Below, piece by piece: positions 23,010-34,859 of a stretch of 64,000 bases of DNA. Position 1 is the stretch's first letter, and every line of letters starts with the position of its first letter. The DNA is taken from NCBI GenBank assembly GCA_910822075.1, contig CAJVGC010000060.1, forward strand, positions 15,045,717 to 15,109,716, given 5' to 3'. The translations under genes and the position numbers were made by a program. Under the pieces are notes generated by a model. It ran no database searches. It was not told the origin of the DNA and worked only from the letters and a program-made list of their open reading frames with translations. The DNA is from Senecio squalidus (Eukaryota > Streptophyta > Magnoliopsida > Asterales > Asteraceae).

Positions 23010-24414
23010 ATGAGTAACATAGATAAAGTGTCTACTGATGAGGTACTTTCTAAAGCTTGCTCTGTTGATTGCTTAAATACTCTGAAGTATAGTAGGGAAC
23101 ACAATTTAAATTTGATAAAAGAAATTGATTTAATTAAATTTCATCAAAGAGAATTTTTGAAAACTGAAAAGGTTTATAAGGATAAAATTGATTCTTTATT
23201 AAAGGATATGGATGTGTATAAGGGTAAATTGGGAAGGTTGGAAACTCAACATGAAAACTTAATTGAAAGATTTCAGAAAGTAACAAATGAATTTGAAAAT
23301 GCTAAAAATTCATATTGAGAAGTTTAATCTTTCATCCAAGACTTTGAATGGGATTATTGAACATCAGTTTGGGCAGAAAGCTAAGGCTAGTATTGGATTT
23401 AATGCAGTACCACCTTCATTCAATGATTATTACTCTATTAAACCTGAACCAACAAATTTTAAGAGTGGTTTATCTGTTGATAATTCTTTTGATGATGTTT
23501 CTACGTTACAGTCTAAAGTTGATATGAATGAAACTTGTTCTTTTGTGCATAATGTGATTAATTTGAATGCTATTACTAGTCTAAATGAAACTTTTAATGT
23601 TGCAGCAGGTAAAAAATTAGAAGAGTCGAGTAACCAAGAAGAGTTAGTTGCAGAAAAGATTGTTAATGTTGAACTTTGTCATAAAATAGAATTGATTGAG
23701 ATTGTGGAAGAATTTGTAGAACCGATTCATGATTGTCTGCATGAAAAATGTTATTTGTTTCATAATATGAATATTTCTAAGTTGCCAAAGCATGAATTAA
23801 TTTTGAATGAAATTGTTGTGAATGAATTTGTGAATAAATATGTGATTGTTAAACCTGGGAAAGTCAAATCTAAAAAGTCAAAGAGAAAACCAAAATGTAG
23901 TTCATGCAAGAAGAAGCACAAATTAGAAGAATGTTGGTTGAAACCTAAGGATAAATGTGTTTCTGAATGTGTTTCAAGATCTGATAAATTGCAATTTTGT
24001 AGAATAAACTTTAAAAAATGCATGATTAATTATGAATAATCCAAGAATGTGAATGTGATGAAATATGGTAGAATTAATCCTGAATTGTTGACTGGTTTGG
24101 AATTACCCAAGTTAAAATATTCTATATCCGAGTGATAACATGTTTAAATCGGGTGAAATGAAAATTAACATAATTTCAAGATTAACTCTGGTGAACAAAA
24201 TTTTGAATCGGATGAACAAATGTTTAAGTCGGATAAAATTTTGGGTTCTCAATTTACCTCGGATGTAGAAAGTTTTAATTCGGGTGATGGAAATTTTAAT
24301 TCGGATTATGAAACTTGTATTCCAGGAAGGAAATTGCATGATCATTTTGAGTTCAACAAGTTTAAAAGATTAAATTCTAAGTTTACAAGAACTTGGATAC
24401 CAAAATCTCATTGA
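23010..24414 (+). pseudogene. gag C-terminal extension with coiled coil
   Basis: Open frames 23010-23318 and 23287-24039 overlap through a frameshift. They encode a charged, Leu/Lys/Glu-rich coiled-coil-like segment and then a basic KSKKSKRKPKCSSCKKKHK cluster with a CxxC (near 23870). From 24130 to 24320 the DNA holds degenerate ~24-bp copies of TTTAAATCGGGTGAA. Such extensions lie between gag and protease in large copia elements. Confidence 0.6.
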
Positions 24415-24590
24415 ACAATGATTATATGCAGGAGCAATCCATTGATCCTGAAGAGAATATATGGGTAGTGGATAGTGGATGCTCTAAACATATGACTGGA
24501 AATATCAAGTTGCTTCAGGATTTCATTGTTTTCATTGGTGGTAATGTCTCATTTGGAGGAGATATGGGTGGAACTATTACTAGACAATGA
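24415..24590 (+). pseudogene. copia protease fragment
   Basis: WVVDSGCSKHMTG at about 24460 is the aspartic protease active-site region (Asp-Ser-Gly) of copia polyproteins. A stop follows at 24588. Confidence 0.75.
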
Positions 24591-24675
24591 AGAGTTTCAA
24601 ATGGCCCATTGACTTTGGAGTAGGTTATTTTTGTGAAAGAATTGAATTATAACTTGCTTTCAGTATCTCAGGTAT

Positions 24676-25925
24676 ATGATAATAATACACCACTGCTTTC
24701 ACCTTAGAATTTTTCTACATTCTCAAACCAGAATAAGTCATACCTCAGGACATGATTATTTTAAAAACACCAGGTGTGAGGACATGTACATTTTGGATAT
24801 GAATAATGTTAAATCAAATGAATCCTCAAACTGTTTCATATCCAAAACTACTGCAAAAGAGTCTGATTTATGGCACAGAAGGCTTTGTCATGTTAATCTT
24901 AAAAACAGGAATAAATTGGTCATAGATAATCTAGTTACTGGATTACCTAAAATGAACTTTCAATTGCTTGACCATTGTATTTCTTGTTTAAAAGTAAACA
25001 GCATAAATCAAGTTTTAAACTAAAGACTCAAACTTCAGTAGAGACTGTCCTTCACCTTCTACACATGGATCTATTTGGTCCAGTCAGTGTAAAGAGTCTT
25101 GGCATGAAATCTTATTTTTTAGTTATCACGGATGACTATTCAAGATTCTCATGGGTCTTTTTCCTTGCTCATAAACATGAGACATCTGAGATCATAAATG
25201 ACTTTGTTGTGCAAATTGAAAATTTATGTGATAAAAAGGTGAAAGTAAATATATGTGATAATGGCACTGAGTTTAAGAATGCAACCATGAATGAATTTTG
25301 TGCTCATAAGGGTATTTCTAGGAAGTATAGCTCACCCAGAACACCTCAACAGAATGGAGTTGCTGAAAGGAAAAATTGGACATTAATTAAGGGAGCTACA
25401 GCAATGTTAAGTGCATCTTCTTTACCTGTTACATTTTGGGCAGAGGTTGTGAACACTATGTGTTTTGTGAACAATAGAATTCATGTGATTAAGAGCTTAG
25501 TAAAAACCTCATAAGAACTGTTCTCAGGAAGAAAACCATTTATAGGATTTTTCAAAGCTTTTGGATGTCAATGCTCTATTTTGAATACCAAAGACAACCT
25601 AGGAAAATTTGATTCTAAAACTGATGATGGATACTTTATTGGTTATTCTAGTGTTTCAAAGGCTTATAGGGTGTACAATAGAAGAACAAGAACCATAAAA
25701 GAATCCATTAATGTGATATTCAATGAATTTACACCAAATGTTAAGAATTATGATGGTTCTTGGTTGTTTGATTTAGATACATTTGTGAATTCGTTTAATG
25801 TTTATGTCAAGAACATGTTTCAGAAGATGTGCAGAATAATCCAGAAGATGTTACTACTGTTGAAGAAAATGATGATTTTGAGATTGGTAATCAAGCAAGT
25901 ACAAGTGCACGACCTTCATTTTTAG
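24676..25925 (+). pseudogene. copia integrase, broken
   Basis: The zinc-binding pre-integrase domain (LWHRRLCHVN...CISC) is at 24866-24990. The catalytic core follows in another frame (24975-25514) with its first Asp in HMDLFGP, its second in CDNGTEFKN and the Glu in GVAERKNWTL. The C-terminal part (25581-25925) has DDGYFIGYS. Stops at 25021 and 25512 and frameshifts inactivate it. The enzyme would insert the DNA copy into the genome. Confidence 0.8.
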
Positions 25926-26040
25926 TTCGGGACCAAACCCTTTCATCGGAAGATACCACATATGTGAGTCAAGATTCTTCAGAAAGTCAAACTGATGCAG
26001 ACATTCTTCAAGGAGAAGACATTCCAGTATCAATTGAAGA

Positions 26041-26350
26041 TCAAGATAATGTTTTACAAGATCAGGGTATCAATTCTGGTGAAGATCAAAACAATTCGGG
26101 TGGAGTCATTGAAAATCAAGTTAACTATGGTGCACAACTTGAAACTCATTATAACTCTGGTGAAGAAGAAATTAATACGGGTGAAGAGATTGAAATTCAA
26201 GAAAACTCTGGTGGGTCACAAATTAATTTGGGTGCACAAACTGAAATTCAAGAAAACTCCGGTGCATCACAGAACAACTCTGATGAAGAAGCTGAAAGTA
26301 TAAAAAAACTCTGGTGAAGAACAATTTAACTATGGTGCAGAATCTGGAAA
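26041..26350 (+). repeat. Motif array between integrase and reverse transcriptase
   Basis: About ten degenerate copies of AACTCTGGTGAAGA / AATTCGGGTGGAG at 20- to 50-bp spacing encode Asn-Ser-Gly-Glu/Gly repeats. The core matches the LTR motif of this element. Confidence 0.7.
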
Positions 26351-26420
26351 TCATTTTGATGAACCAAGCCATGAACGAGCCAGTGAAGCAACTTCTGATT
26401 CTTTATTCTTTGATGTTCTT

Positions 26421-28123
26421 GTGCCACATCAAACAAATCTTTCTAATAATATTACTGAGGAAATGAATTTATTTTTAAAAGTTCACAAAACACATCCTCT
26501 AAGTAATATTATAGGAAATGTGTATGATGGTATCAAGACAAGAAGTAGTGCTGGTTTAGAAAATCTTTGTTTATTTTCTTGCTTTCCGTCCCAACTTGAG
26601 CCTAAGAATGTACACATTGCCTTGACTATAAATAGTTGGGTAGAGGCTATGCAAGAAGAACTGCTACTGTTTAAGATTCAGGAAGTAGGGACTTTAGTGG
26701 AAAGAGCTAGAGATGTGAATGTTTTTGGAGTTAAATGGATCTTTAAGGTTAAAAGGGATGATAGAGGAATGATTGTGAGGAATAATTCTAGACTTGTGGA
26801 TAAAGGTTATACTCAGGAAGAGGGTATAGATTATGATGATGTCTTTGCTCCAGTTGCTAGGATAGAGGTCATTAGATTATTTTTAGCATATTCTTCTTTT
26901 AAGAACTTTAAGGTATATCAGATGGATGTTAAATCAGTCTTTTTGTATGGAGTTCTTGAAGAGACAGTGTATGTTAGTCAGCCTCCTGGTTTTCTGGATC
27001 CTCAATATCCTGATCATGTGGTCAAATTTGACAAAGCTTTGTATTGTTTACATCAAGCTCCTAGAGCTTGGTATGACACCTTGTCCAAATATTTGATTGA
27101 CAATTAATATCTTAGGGCACTATTGATAAGACCTTATTTATTAAGACAGTTGGCCAATAATCTATGTTTGTTCAAATATATGTTGATGATATCATATTTG
27201 GCTCAACCAATGGTGCATTGTGCAAAGAATTTGAATCTGTCATGCATTCAAAATTTCAAATGAGCTCTATGGGAGAGATTTCTTTCTTTTTAGGATTACA
27301 GGTTAAGCAGTTAGACAATGGCATTTTTATCAATCAGTCTAAGTATGTCAAAGATATGTTGACTAAATTTGGATTCACTGATTGTAAATCGGCTTCCACT
27401 CCAATTGACACTAGGGCCAAATTACATCCAGATTTAGATGGTGAGAGTGTTGATCAACATTTATATAGGTCTATGATAGGGTCTTTAATGTATCTTACAG
27501 CTAGCAGGCCTGATATAATGTTTGGAGTTTGTTTGTGTGCTAGATTTCAAGTTGATCCTAAGGTTTCCCATTTAATTGTTGTTAAGAGAATCTTTAGATA
27601 CCTTAAGGGACAACCTTCTTTAGGGCTTTGGTATCCTAAGAATTCTAGTTGTGACGTTTATGCATATAGTGACAGTTATTATGGAGGATGCAATTCGAAT
27701 AGGATATCTATCATAGGAGGATGTCAGTTCTTAGGAAATAGGCTAGTCTCTTGGCAGTGCAAGAAACAGACCTCTGTGTCACAATCCTCTGCTGAAGCAG
27801 GATATATTGTTGCTGGTTCTTGTACATCCCAGGTGTTATGAATTCAGAATAAGATGTTAGACTATGACCTTAATTTTATGAACACTCATATTCACATAGA
27901 CAACTCTGCTTCTATGTTCATCACTAAGAACCTTGTACAATACTCTAATAACAAGCACATTGAGATTAGACATCACTTCATAAGAGATTGTTTTGAAAAA
28001 CACTTGATTCACTTAGTTAAGATTCACACAGACCTACAATTGGCAGACCTTTTCACAAAGGCATTTGATGTTACAAGATTCAATTTTCTTGTTCAGGCTA
28101 TTGCTCTTATGAATCTTGATTGA
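26421..28123 (+). pseudogene. copia reverse transcriptase and RNase H, broken
   Basis: The reverse transcriptase starts in 26421-27107 (VKWIFKVKRDDRG, DYDDVFAPVARI, QMDVKSVFL) and continues in another frame from 27164 with the catalytic YVDDIIFGS. RNase H follows (YAYSDSYYGGC near 27660, SSAEAGYI at 27790) and ends with LADLFTKAF at 28050. There are frameshifts near 27110 and 27840. Reverse transcription cannot be performed by this copy. Confidence 0.85.
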
Positions 28124-30068
28124 GTGTTTCTACAAAAATATTTTTTTACATATCTTTTTGCATTTTTTTTCTTTTTTTTTCAAAATACAAAAAGAGGGGG
28201 AGAAAAATGGAAAAATAAAAAATATTTTAAGTCTGGTGTTCTGTTGTTTTGTTATTTTATAGTGTGGTAGTATTTTTATTTTAAGTTTGGAAGTGTTAGA
28301 CTTTTAAGTCTGTTAAGTCTAGTGTTGTTCCATTTTTAAGTCGGGTATTGATAATGTAAAGATAAAATCCAAAAATATGTGAGTTTTAGTTTGTACAGAT
28401 AAAATCCAAAAAGATTTATTTCTATACTATTTTTAAGGTTTTGAGTATGTTTTCACGAAAATCAAATACAAAATTTGAAAAACCAATCAAAAACAGTATA
28501 AAATTTGAAAATGTTTCACAAAACAAAGTTTCTAAAAAAATGAGTCATAAACATAAATTCTAGCATATTTTAACATAATTCAGTTTTTAAAGAATTTCTT
28601 CAAATCTTTAAAATAGATAATTGTCAAATGTGAAATCAGTTTCTGTCAAGTAGAAAAGCAAAGGAAAGATATATTCTCAATAAATTTTGGAATTTAAATC
28701 TATTTATCATAAAAACTATAAAGTTTTAAAGTGTCTTTTACATTTATTGACTTTGAGATCCTTGATGCTAATTTGATAAACAGAAAAGACGAGTGAATAA
28801 GTCCAAAAATCATTGAAAAACTATTTTGTTGTCCTAGGAGATCCTTGATGCTTACTTGATAAACGGCATAGACAGGAGTTGAACAACATTACTAAGTCCA
28901 CTTTTGAACATAAAAACATGCATACAATCACAAATATCTTTAGAGAAAAAGCAGTTTATAAGGTTGCAGAATCATATTCTGGGGACTCTAAATAAAGACT
29001 GAAGATTGTTCATGTGTTCATATAAATTCTTTTGTTAAAATGTGACACAAAACTGTTGTGTTTTAATGAAAATAAGGTATATATGCCATATTTAAGTAAA
29101 ATATTATATTTTAATTTATTTCTACTTGACAAGAATTGAAAAGGTTTGACTTTATATCATGTCATTTTTAAATTATTAAAATCTGCAATTTATGAATTTT
29201 TGACATAGGTTGAATTCTAGTATAAATACAAGTTTTAACATTATACAAAACATTTCATTTCTATAGAAAATTTGCTCATATGAACTAATTTTTGGAGTTC
29301 TAGAATATAAGTTTTTGATTTCTGAAATTGAAATTTTGCTTTTAAACAATTTCAAGGTTAACTGATGGATTGAATTGTTTAAATTCTTGTGTTAAAAATT
29401 TAACCAAGAAAGATTTGAATGGGTTAACTTTGAAGTTTAATTTAATTCGGGTAATATAAATTTTAGTTTGGGTGTTGATCTAATTTATGTCTGGCATTAA
29501 GTTTGACTATGTTGACCATAAGTTTAGGTCGGGTATTATTTTAATTTATGGCTGGTATTAAATCTGACTATTTTGACCATAAATTTAGGTCGGGTATTTG
29601 TATAATTTATGTTTGATAATAGCGTTGACTGTTTTGACCTTGAGTTTAAGTCAGGTTCTTTATTTTTAGGTCGTGTTATATTTTACTTTTAATTTTAACT
29701 CGGGGATACTATTATTTAGGTCGGGTGTCTTTTGGTGGGAAAACAGTTATAATTTATTTTATTTCTAATTTCTTTTTAATACTTATAAATTTAAATAATC
29801 TTTTTTATTTCATGCAAATTGCATCTCTTATCTGAAACAAATTTCTAATCTCAATACAGTATCTTACCTTTTTCATTTCACTGACGATTTATCTTAGAGC
29901 CATCCTTATATATTTTTAGCACCGTTTGATTAGATTTTAGTGCTTTTCAAGCTTTTGATTGTCTTTCCCATGTTTTCTTAGTTGATTAAGGTATTTTATT
30001 TTTATTTACTTTACTTATAATGATTATATTACTTTCATTGAATACTAATAATCTTTGACTGATTTCAG
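28124..30068 (+). other. Non-coding segment of copia element 1 between RNase H and ORF3
   Basis: AT-rich, no ORF. A purine tract AAAGAGGGGGAG at 28190-28201 may be an internal polypurine tract. TTTTAAGTCTGGTG-like motif copies lie at 28229-28346. Direct repeats containing GAGATCCTTGATGC occur at 28757 and 28837. Confidence 0.6.
29462..29644 (+). repeat. Three 61-bp tandem units with the CGGGT motif
   Basis: Units 29462-29522, 29523-29583 and 29584-29644 each start TTTAGGTCGGGTAT (or a variant) and contain TTTGACTATGTTGACC, hence W-box cores TTGAC. An inverted equivalent lies at about 40262-40445. Confidence 0.75.
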
Positions 30069-33000
30069 ATGGTTTTCTCTTACAAACCTAAACATAATGT
30101 TGCTGCATTTTTGGATATAGGCCATTCTGAGGTAGAAGAAGACTGGAAGCTCATTCTAGGATTTCTGATAAACTCACATTTGAGGTTTGCAATATCACAA
30201 AGTCTTGTTCTATATAGAGACGTGCTTCTTGAGTTCTGGCATAATGCAAGATATAGCATGGTGAATGGTGTGAGGACTATTTCTTCAGTTGTCTAGATGG
30301 AAAATGTGATTATTACTGAAGATGTGGTCAGAAGAGTGTTACATCTTGATGATGTTGGTGGTATTGAGAGGTTGGAGCTAGAAGAGATAAATATTGTGTG
30401 TAGACAAGTTGTATATGAAGGTGATTTTCCAGAGAGCATGGTCAAAAAGACAAGATTTTCATTCAACTGGAGATATTGGATCCATGTTCTGGTATGTTGC
30501 ATTTATGGACGATCTGGAGGGTTTGATGAAATGAATCAGACATTGGCCTCTGCATTTGTGTGTATTATCACACAAAGGAGCTTCAAATTTTCTGGTTTCA
30601 TAATGGATTGCATGTAGAGAATGACTTAAGGCAGTTCCTGAAAGTTCTTTATTTATCCAACATTTCTTCAAATCATACTGCAATCTGAGGTTCAAGGGTT
30701 GATGTGATAAGGCCCTATTCTAAAGGATGAAAATATGAATTGGAACATTATGAACAACATGAAAAAATCTTTTGCTAGAGCAAGGGTGGTCTTCTCAGGA
30801 AATTTCACTCCTTTCTTCCCTCCAATGATAAATCAGGCTAGAGTAGCAATTCAAGTATTTCAAGAGCTACAAGGTCAATGGAAAGAAAATGTTCAACAAC
30901 AACAACAACAACAACAACATGAAGTACAAGTTGAAGGTGATCAACCTGGATCACCTATCATTCCCATTCCATCCCCTCCACCTCAAACTCCTATTATTCA
31001 ACAATCTTAAGGCAGTGATGAGAGAGACTGGTATTATACACTTGAGGAAAGTCAGGCTTTTCCTAATCTTGCAACCACTCATATTCTCGCTCCTGAGGTT
31101 CCTATAGTGTCTACCCCTGTGATGAATGTTCAGAAGGATGCTTTGACCTGCAGTCCTATTAATCTATATATTTCAAGGAAGAAAGGGGGAGTTGTTGTTG
31201 ATATTTTGATTGTGCTAGAACTTACAAAGAAGAATGAGGTATTGGAACAAGTGGTTCAGAGGAAGAATTCATTGATAAATCAGCTCATATGGAGAAATGC
31301 CACAAATGCAGTTATAAGAGATCAGTTGAGGCTAAAAGTTATGAAGTCTCTTCCTATGGATGATGCATCCAAAATAAGGGGAGATAAAACTGAAATTGAA
31401 GTGGAAATTGAAACAGAGAATAGAATGGAGTATGAAGCAAGAATGAATGTGGAAGGTGGAAATGCAAGTAGTGAGTCTATAAATGAAGAAGCAGAAATAG
31501 ATTTAACTATTGTTGGGAAGATTGTGGAAGATCTGGAGAAAGTTGGGAGCTCCAAAGGAAAAGAGAAAATTTTTGAGTTTACATCGAGTGATGATACATT
31601 TAAATCGGGTGAAGAGGCATTTATCTCTGGTGGTGATCAAGTTAAATCGGGTGGTGAAATATTTAAATCTGGTGATGAAGAAGTTAACTCGGGTGATGAA
31701 GAAGAGTATGAAAGTGTGATGCATGAAGATATTATCTGAAAGTTTAAGGTAGTGGATCAGTTTGGGGAGATTATTGATCAAGAAACGTTTGAAAAACATT
31801 TTGAAGGCTTATATAAAGGTATATTTGATGTGAATGAAACAGTGACTTTCACAATGTATATCAAGGAAAAGAATCATGTCTCTGTGCATACATGTGATGT
31901 AAGCAATCAGTGGAATGAGGAGTTGGGAGGTGAGAAGGTAGTCATTGATATTGATAGTGACAAGGAAGAAGATGAAAATGTTGAGGTAGTTGTTAAGGAA
32001 GAAGAAGTAGAGAAAGCAGTAGAAGAAGCTTATGTTGGAAGAAGTTTAAGGCAAGGAACAGGTGGAAGATTAAAGATCAGGACTCTGAAAACTTCAAATC
32101 CAGTACCTTCTAGAGTGGTTGATCAGAAGAAGAAGATGTTAGAATACAAGAACAAGTTCTCAGAGAAGAATTACAAACTTCATTTGAAGAATTATTGGAT
32201 TGTTGTTGGAGGACTGTCTTCTAGATCACAGGGGAAGATGAAGGTTGAGACTTTGGAAAGGAGTTGGTTAGATGTTCAAACCAAGGTGATGATGAATGAA
32301 ATGAAGTCCAAAAGAGAAAGAAAGATAGAGGAGGATATGAGCAAGAGGCATATTGAAAGAGCTTCAGAAAATGTTGAGATCAACTACGAGAGTCAAAGAA
32401 CAGAACCTCAAATTGCTACTTCTGTGCAGACTGGTGAAAGGTCTTCTGCAAAAATTGTTGATCACGGTTAGAATGTGACTTTGAAGTCTCTAGTTGAGAA
32501 AAAGAGTCAAGAAGTGCATTTGAAGACAAAAGTAAAGAAAGAAGATGATCCCTTTGCAGAATACATGGGAAAGGAGTCTCCTCAAACTAAGTCAACACTT
32601 CCCGAAGATTACTATGCTGATGATCCAGCTGTCACTTCAATGATTGAAGAATTGTCAAATTGGATTGATGAGACTGCATCAGATGGGGGGTGATTTGGAT
32701 CAATATGGGTTTCCCATTGATATACTGCTGGTGCATCAGTTCAAGGAGATGAAGAAGCTTATGGACCAAGAATTAGTAAGGTGTCTCAAGAGGAATTGAG
32801 GGCTGAAAGAGAAGAGCTTATGAAGATGAAGAGAGGTATTCTGCCACCTATAGTTGGTTGGATATTTGATCATTATACGGGAGCCATAGTGATAAAAAGA
32901 AAGAGCAGAACTGGTACAATGACTTAATCTTTTACAACTGAGAAACTAATGCAAATTTCAGTGGAGGATGCCATAAGACTCTGTCAATTGAAGATGGTGA

Positions 33001-33402
33001 ACCATGGTCAATATGCTCATGGGTATGACTATGAAAAGTTCATCCATGAATGTGCTAAAACAGATTTTGCCAACTTTGGAAAGAAATTCAGATTTAAAAG
33101 GAAAATGATGTCAATGTACATTGCTCCTATGAAGACATTCAAAGTTGTGCATCAAAAGCCCAAGATTCTCATATGGTGGATAGATTATGAGAATGATGGA
33201 ATAGTTTTGAGTACAGAAGATGGTGAAGATGAGAGGCTTTATGAAAATGTTGATCTAAAGAGCTCTCAAATGAATATATTCTTACTATCTTTCATTTTCC
33301 TCTTGAAAAACTGCAATCTGATGATAAAGAAAGAAGGATGGCACTTGAGGTTGTAGCTTGGGAAGTTGATAAGATCAGAAGGGGTACTAGAGATAGAAGA
33401 TA
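30069..33402 (+). pseudogene. Extra 3' ORF of copia element 1 (ORF3), broken
   Basis: Starts with the ATG at 30069. The N-terminal domain (30069-30620; FLDIGHSEVEEDW, VRRVLHLDDVGGIERL, WIHVLVCCIYGRSGG) is homologous to the start of ORF3 in copia element 2. Then follow a Gln repeat (CAA)n at 30889-30920, a Pro-rich segment, an acidic segment with Ser-Gly-Glu/Asp repeats encoded by CGGGTGA motifs (31585-31705), and Lys/Glu-rich C-terminal parts. Stops at 30295 and 30616 and shifts near 31010, 31738 and 32700 break it. The function of this family is unknown; the inverted copy at 37352 is partly more intact. Confidence 0.65.
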
Positions 33403-33473
33403 GTGACTGATATATGTGTATTGATGATGGGAATGGAGCTAAACCTAGCAAGATTAAGATTTTGGAAGCATCA

Positions 33474-33487
33474 TCCAAGGGGGAGAT
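33474..33487 (+). other. Polypurine tract of copia element 1
   Basis: The run AAGGGGGAGATT immediately precedes the 3' LTR and would prime plus-strand DNA synthesis. Confidence 0.75.
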
Positions 33488-33992
33488 TTTTGGAGCATAA
33501 AAGGATTGATGACTGAAGCTTCCAGAGATCTTCATCAAAGTGTTTTGTGTTGATAATTTACTTCGGGTGAACATTTTTCATCACCCGAACTAAATCTTAG
33601 TTAGACTTTTCATGAAGACTTTAGGTCGGGTGAACTAACTCTTCACCAGAGTTAAGTTTAAGTTCACCCGAACTAAAGTTAAATGAAGTTGTATTTATTA
33701 GTTCACCCGAAGTGTTTTTAAATAAACATAAGGGTTGATATAATGTAATAGATAGATAGTTTTAGCCTATAAATAGTGGTGAGAAGAGTTCAGATGTAAG
33801 AGTCTGAGTGACAAAATATCTGTAACAAAATTTCCCGCCATTTAAGGCTTGTGAATCAAAACTTCCATTACTGAATTCATTGTGTTCAATTGTTCTTATT
33901 ACGTTAGCTCATTCATTAACTTGTGATTTCGCCACCTGTTAGTGATTCTAAACATAGAGTGTTTTTACTTTGAAGATTGATCATACCTGACA
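33488..33992 (+). repeat. 3' LTR of copia element 1
   Basis: About 505 bp, closely similar to the 5' LTR. The first bases are TTTT instead of TGTT. It keeps CTTCGGGTGAAC (33561), TCACCCGAAC (33581), GTCGGGTGAAC (33625), GTTCACCCGAAC (33662) and GTTCACCCGAAG (33701) intact. It ends CCTGACA. Confidence 0.85.
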
Positions 33993-33997
33993 GTTCG

Positions 33998-34859
33998 TGA
34001 TGTGGACTTGAGATATATTCTGACGCAAGTTTTCTTCACCGTTATTGGTATTCAATTTAACTATTTATCAACTCCTTGGTGGTCCATAAGTCGTTCTAAT
34101 GACTTCGCCTTTCTTTAATAACTGCTTTGTTGATTATGTTTTGTAATTCGGTGTGTCACATTTAGTGGTGATCACTCATATGTAATAATAGGAATTCTCT
34201 TGTGCCTGATCAACATAAGAGGAAACTTATTGTTATACGCGGTTTGATAAAACCTTTCAACTTTAGTATTAATTTGAAACTTTTCGCGTGGCATTTTGCT
34301 TCCAACTCTCGTTTGTGTTAGTTATGAAGTTACTTCCCTCTGCTATCGATTACGTGTGATTCTTTCGTGACCAACTTTTGATTCATTAACCGTAACCCGT
34401 AACTTCTATTGTTGAATTTGTTTCAACAATTAAGTATTACCTATCAGAAACTATCAATCATACTTAATGATGAGTTTTAAGGTATGTATGGCCAACATAA
34501 TGGAGAACTTATTGTTATCAAGTATCTATATGATTTCATACTCTCTGTTGTACCGAACCCCATGCATGGTTACCGAATTGATCTAAAGCGCTTATTCAAC
34601 TACTCGTGACCTGTTATGATAATGTGAACATACATGTAAGATGTGTTTATGATTAGATGTAATCTTAAATATATTGCAACGCGAATCTATTTTAGTATCG
34701 GACAGAAACTTAAACTATTCTAAGCACTATTTGTGTTCATGACACATTTCGTAAACGAATCTAGATGAATTGATGTTCGACTCACAATTATCGGAGATAC
34801 TTTTTTCAATGGTTATACCACTTGAATTTCGGGACGAAATTCTTATAAGTGGGAGATAC
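33998..34859 (+). other. Decayed interior next to a gypsy-type LTR start
   Basis: No intact ORF. The last 40 bases (TGAATTTCGGGACGAAATTC, then a short purine run AAGTGGGAGATAC) are typical of the 3' end of plant Ty3/gypsy elements just before the LTR. Confidence 0.5.

Larger units (their letters stand above)
20728..33992 (+). mobile_element. Ty1/copia element 1, complete but decayed (13.3 kb)
   Basis: 5' LTR 20728-21228, primer binding site, gag, protease, integrase, reverse transcriptase/RNase H (to 28123), a 1.9-kb non-coding segment, a long extra ORF (30069-33402), a polypurine tract and a 3' LTR (33488-33992). The order integrase before reverse transcriptase defines copia. The target duplication is ATTCG (20723-20727) versus GTTCG (33993-33997), one mismatch. 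All frames carry stops or shifts. The long interior and the extra ORF recall the Sirevirus/Maximus lineage, but lineage placement needs a reverse transcriptase tree. Confidence 0.9.

Noticed and set aside
20728..33992. Integrated plant pararetrovirus
   Set aside because: Integrase, gene order, tRNA-iMet primer site and LTRs with a near-perfect 5-bp duplication are those of a copia retrotransposon; no movement or coat protein features.
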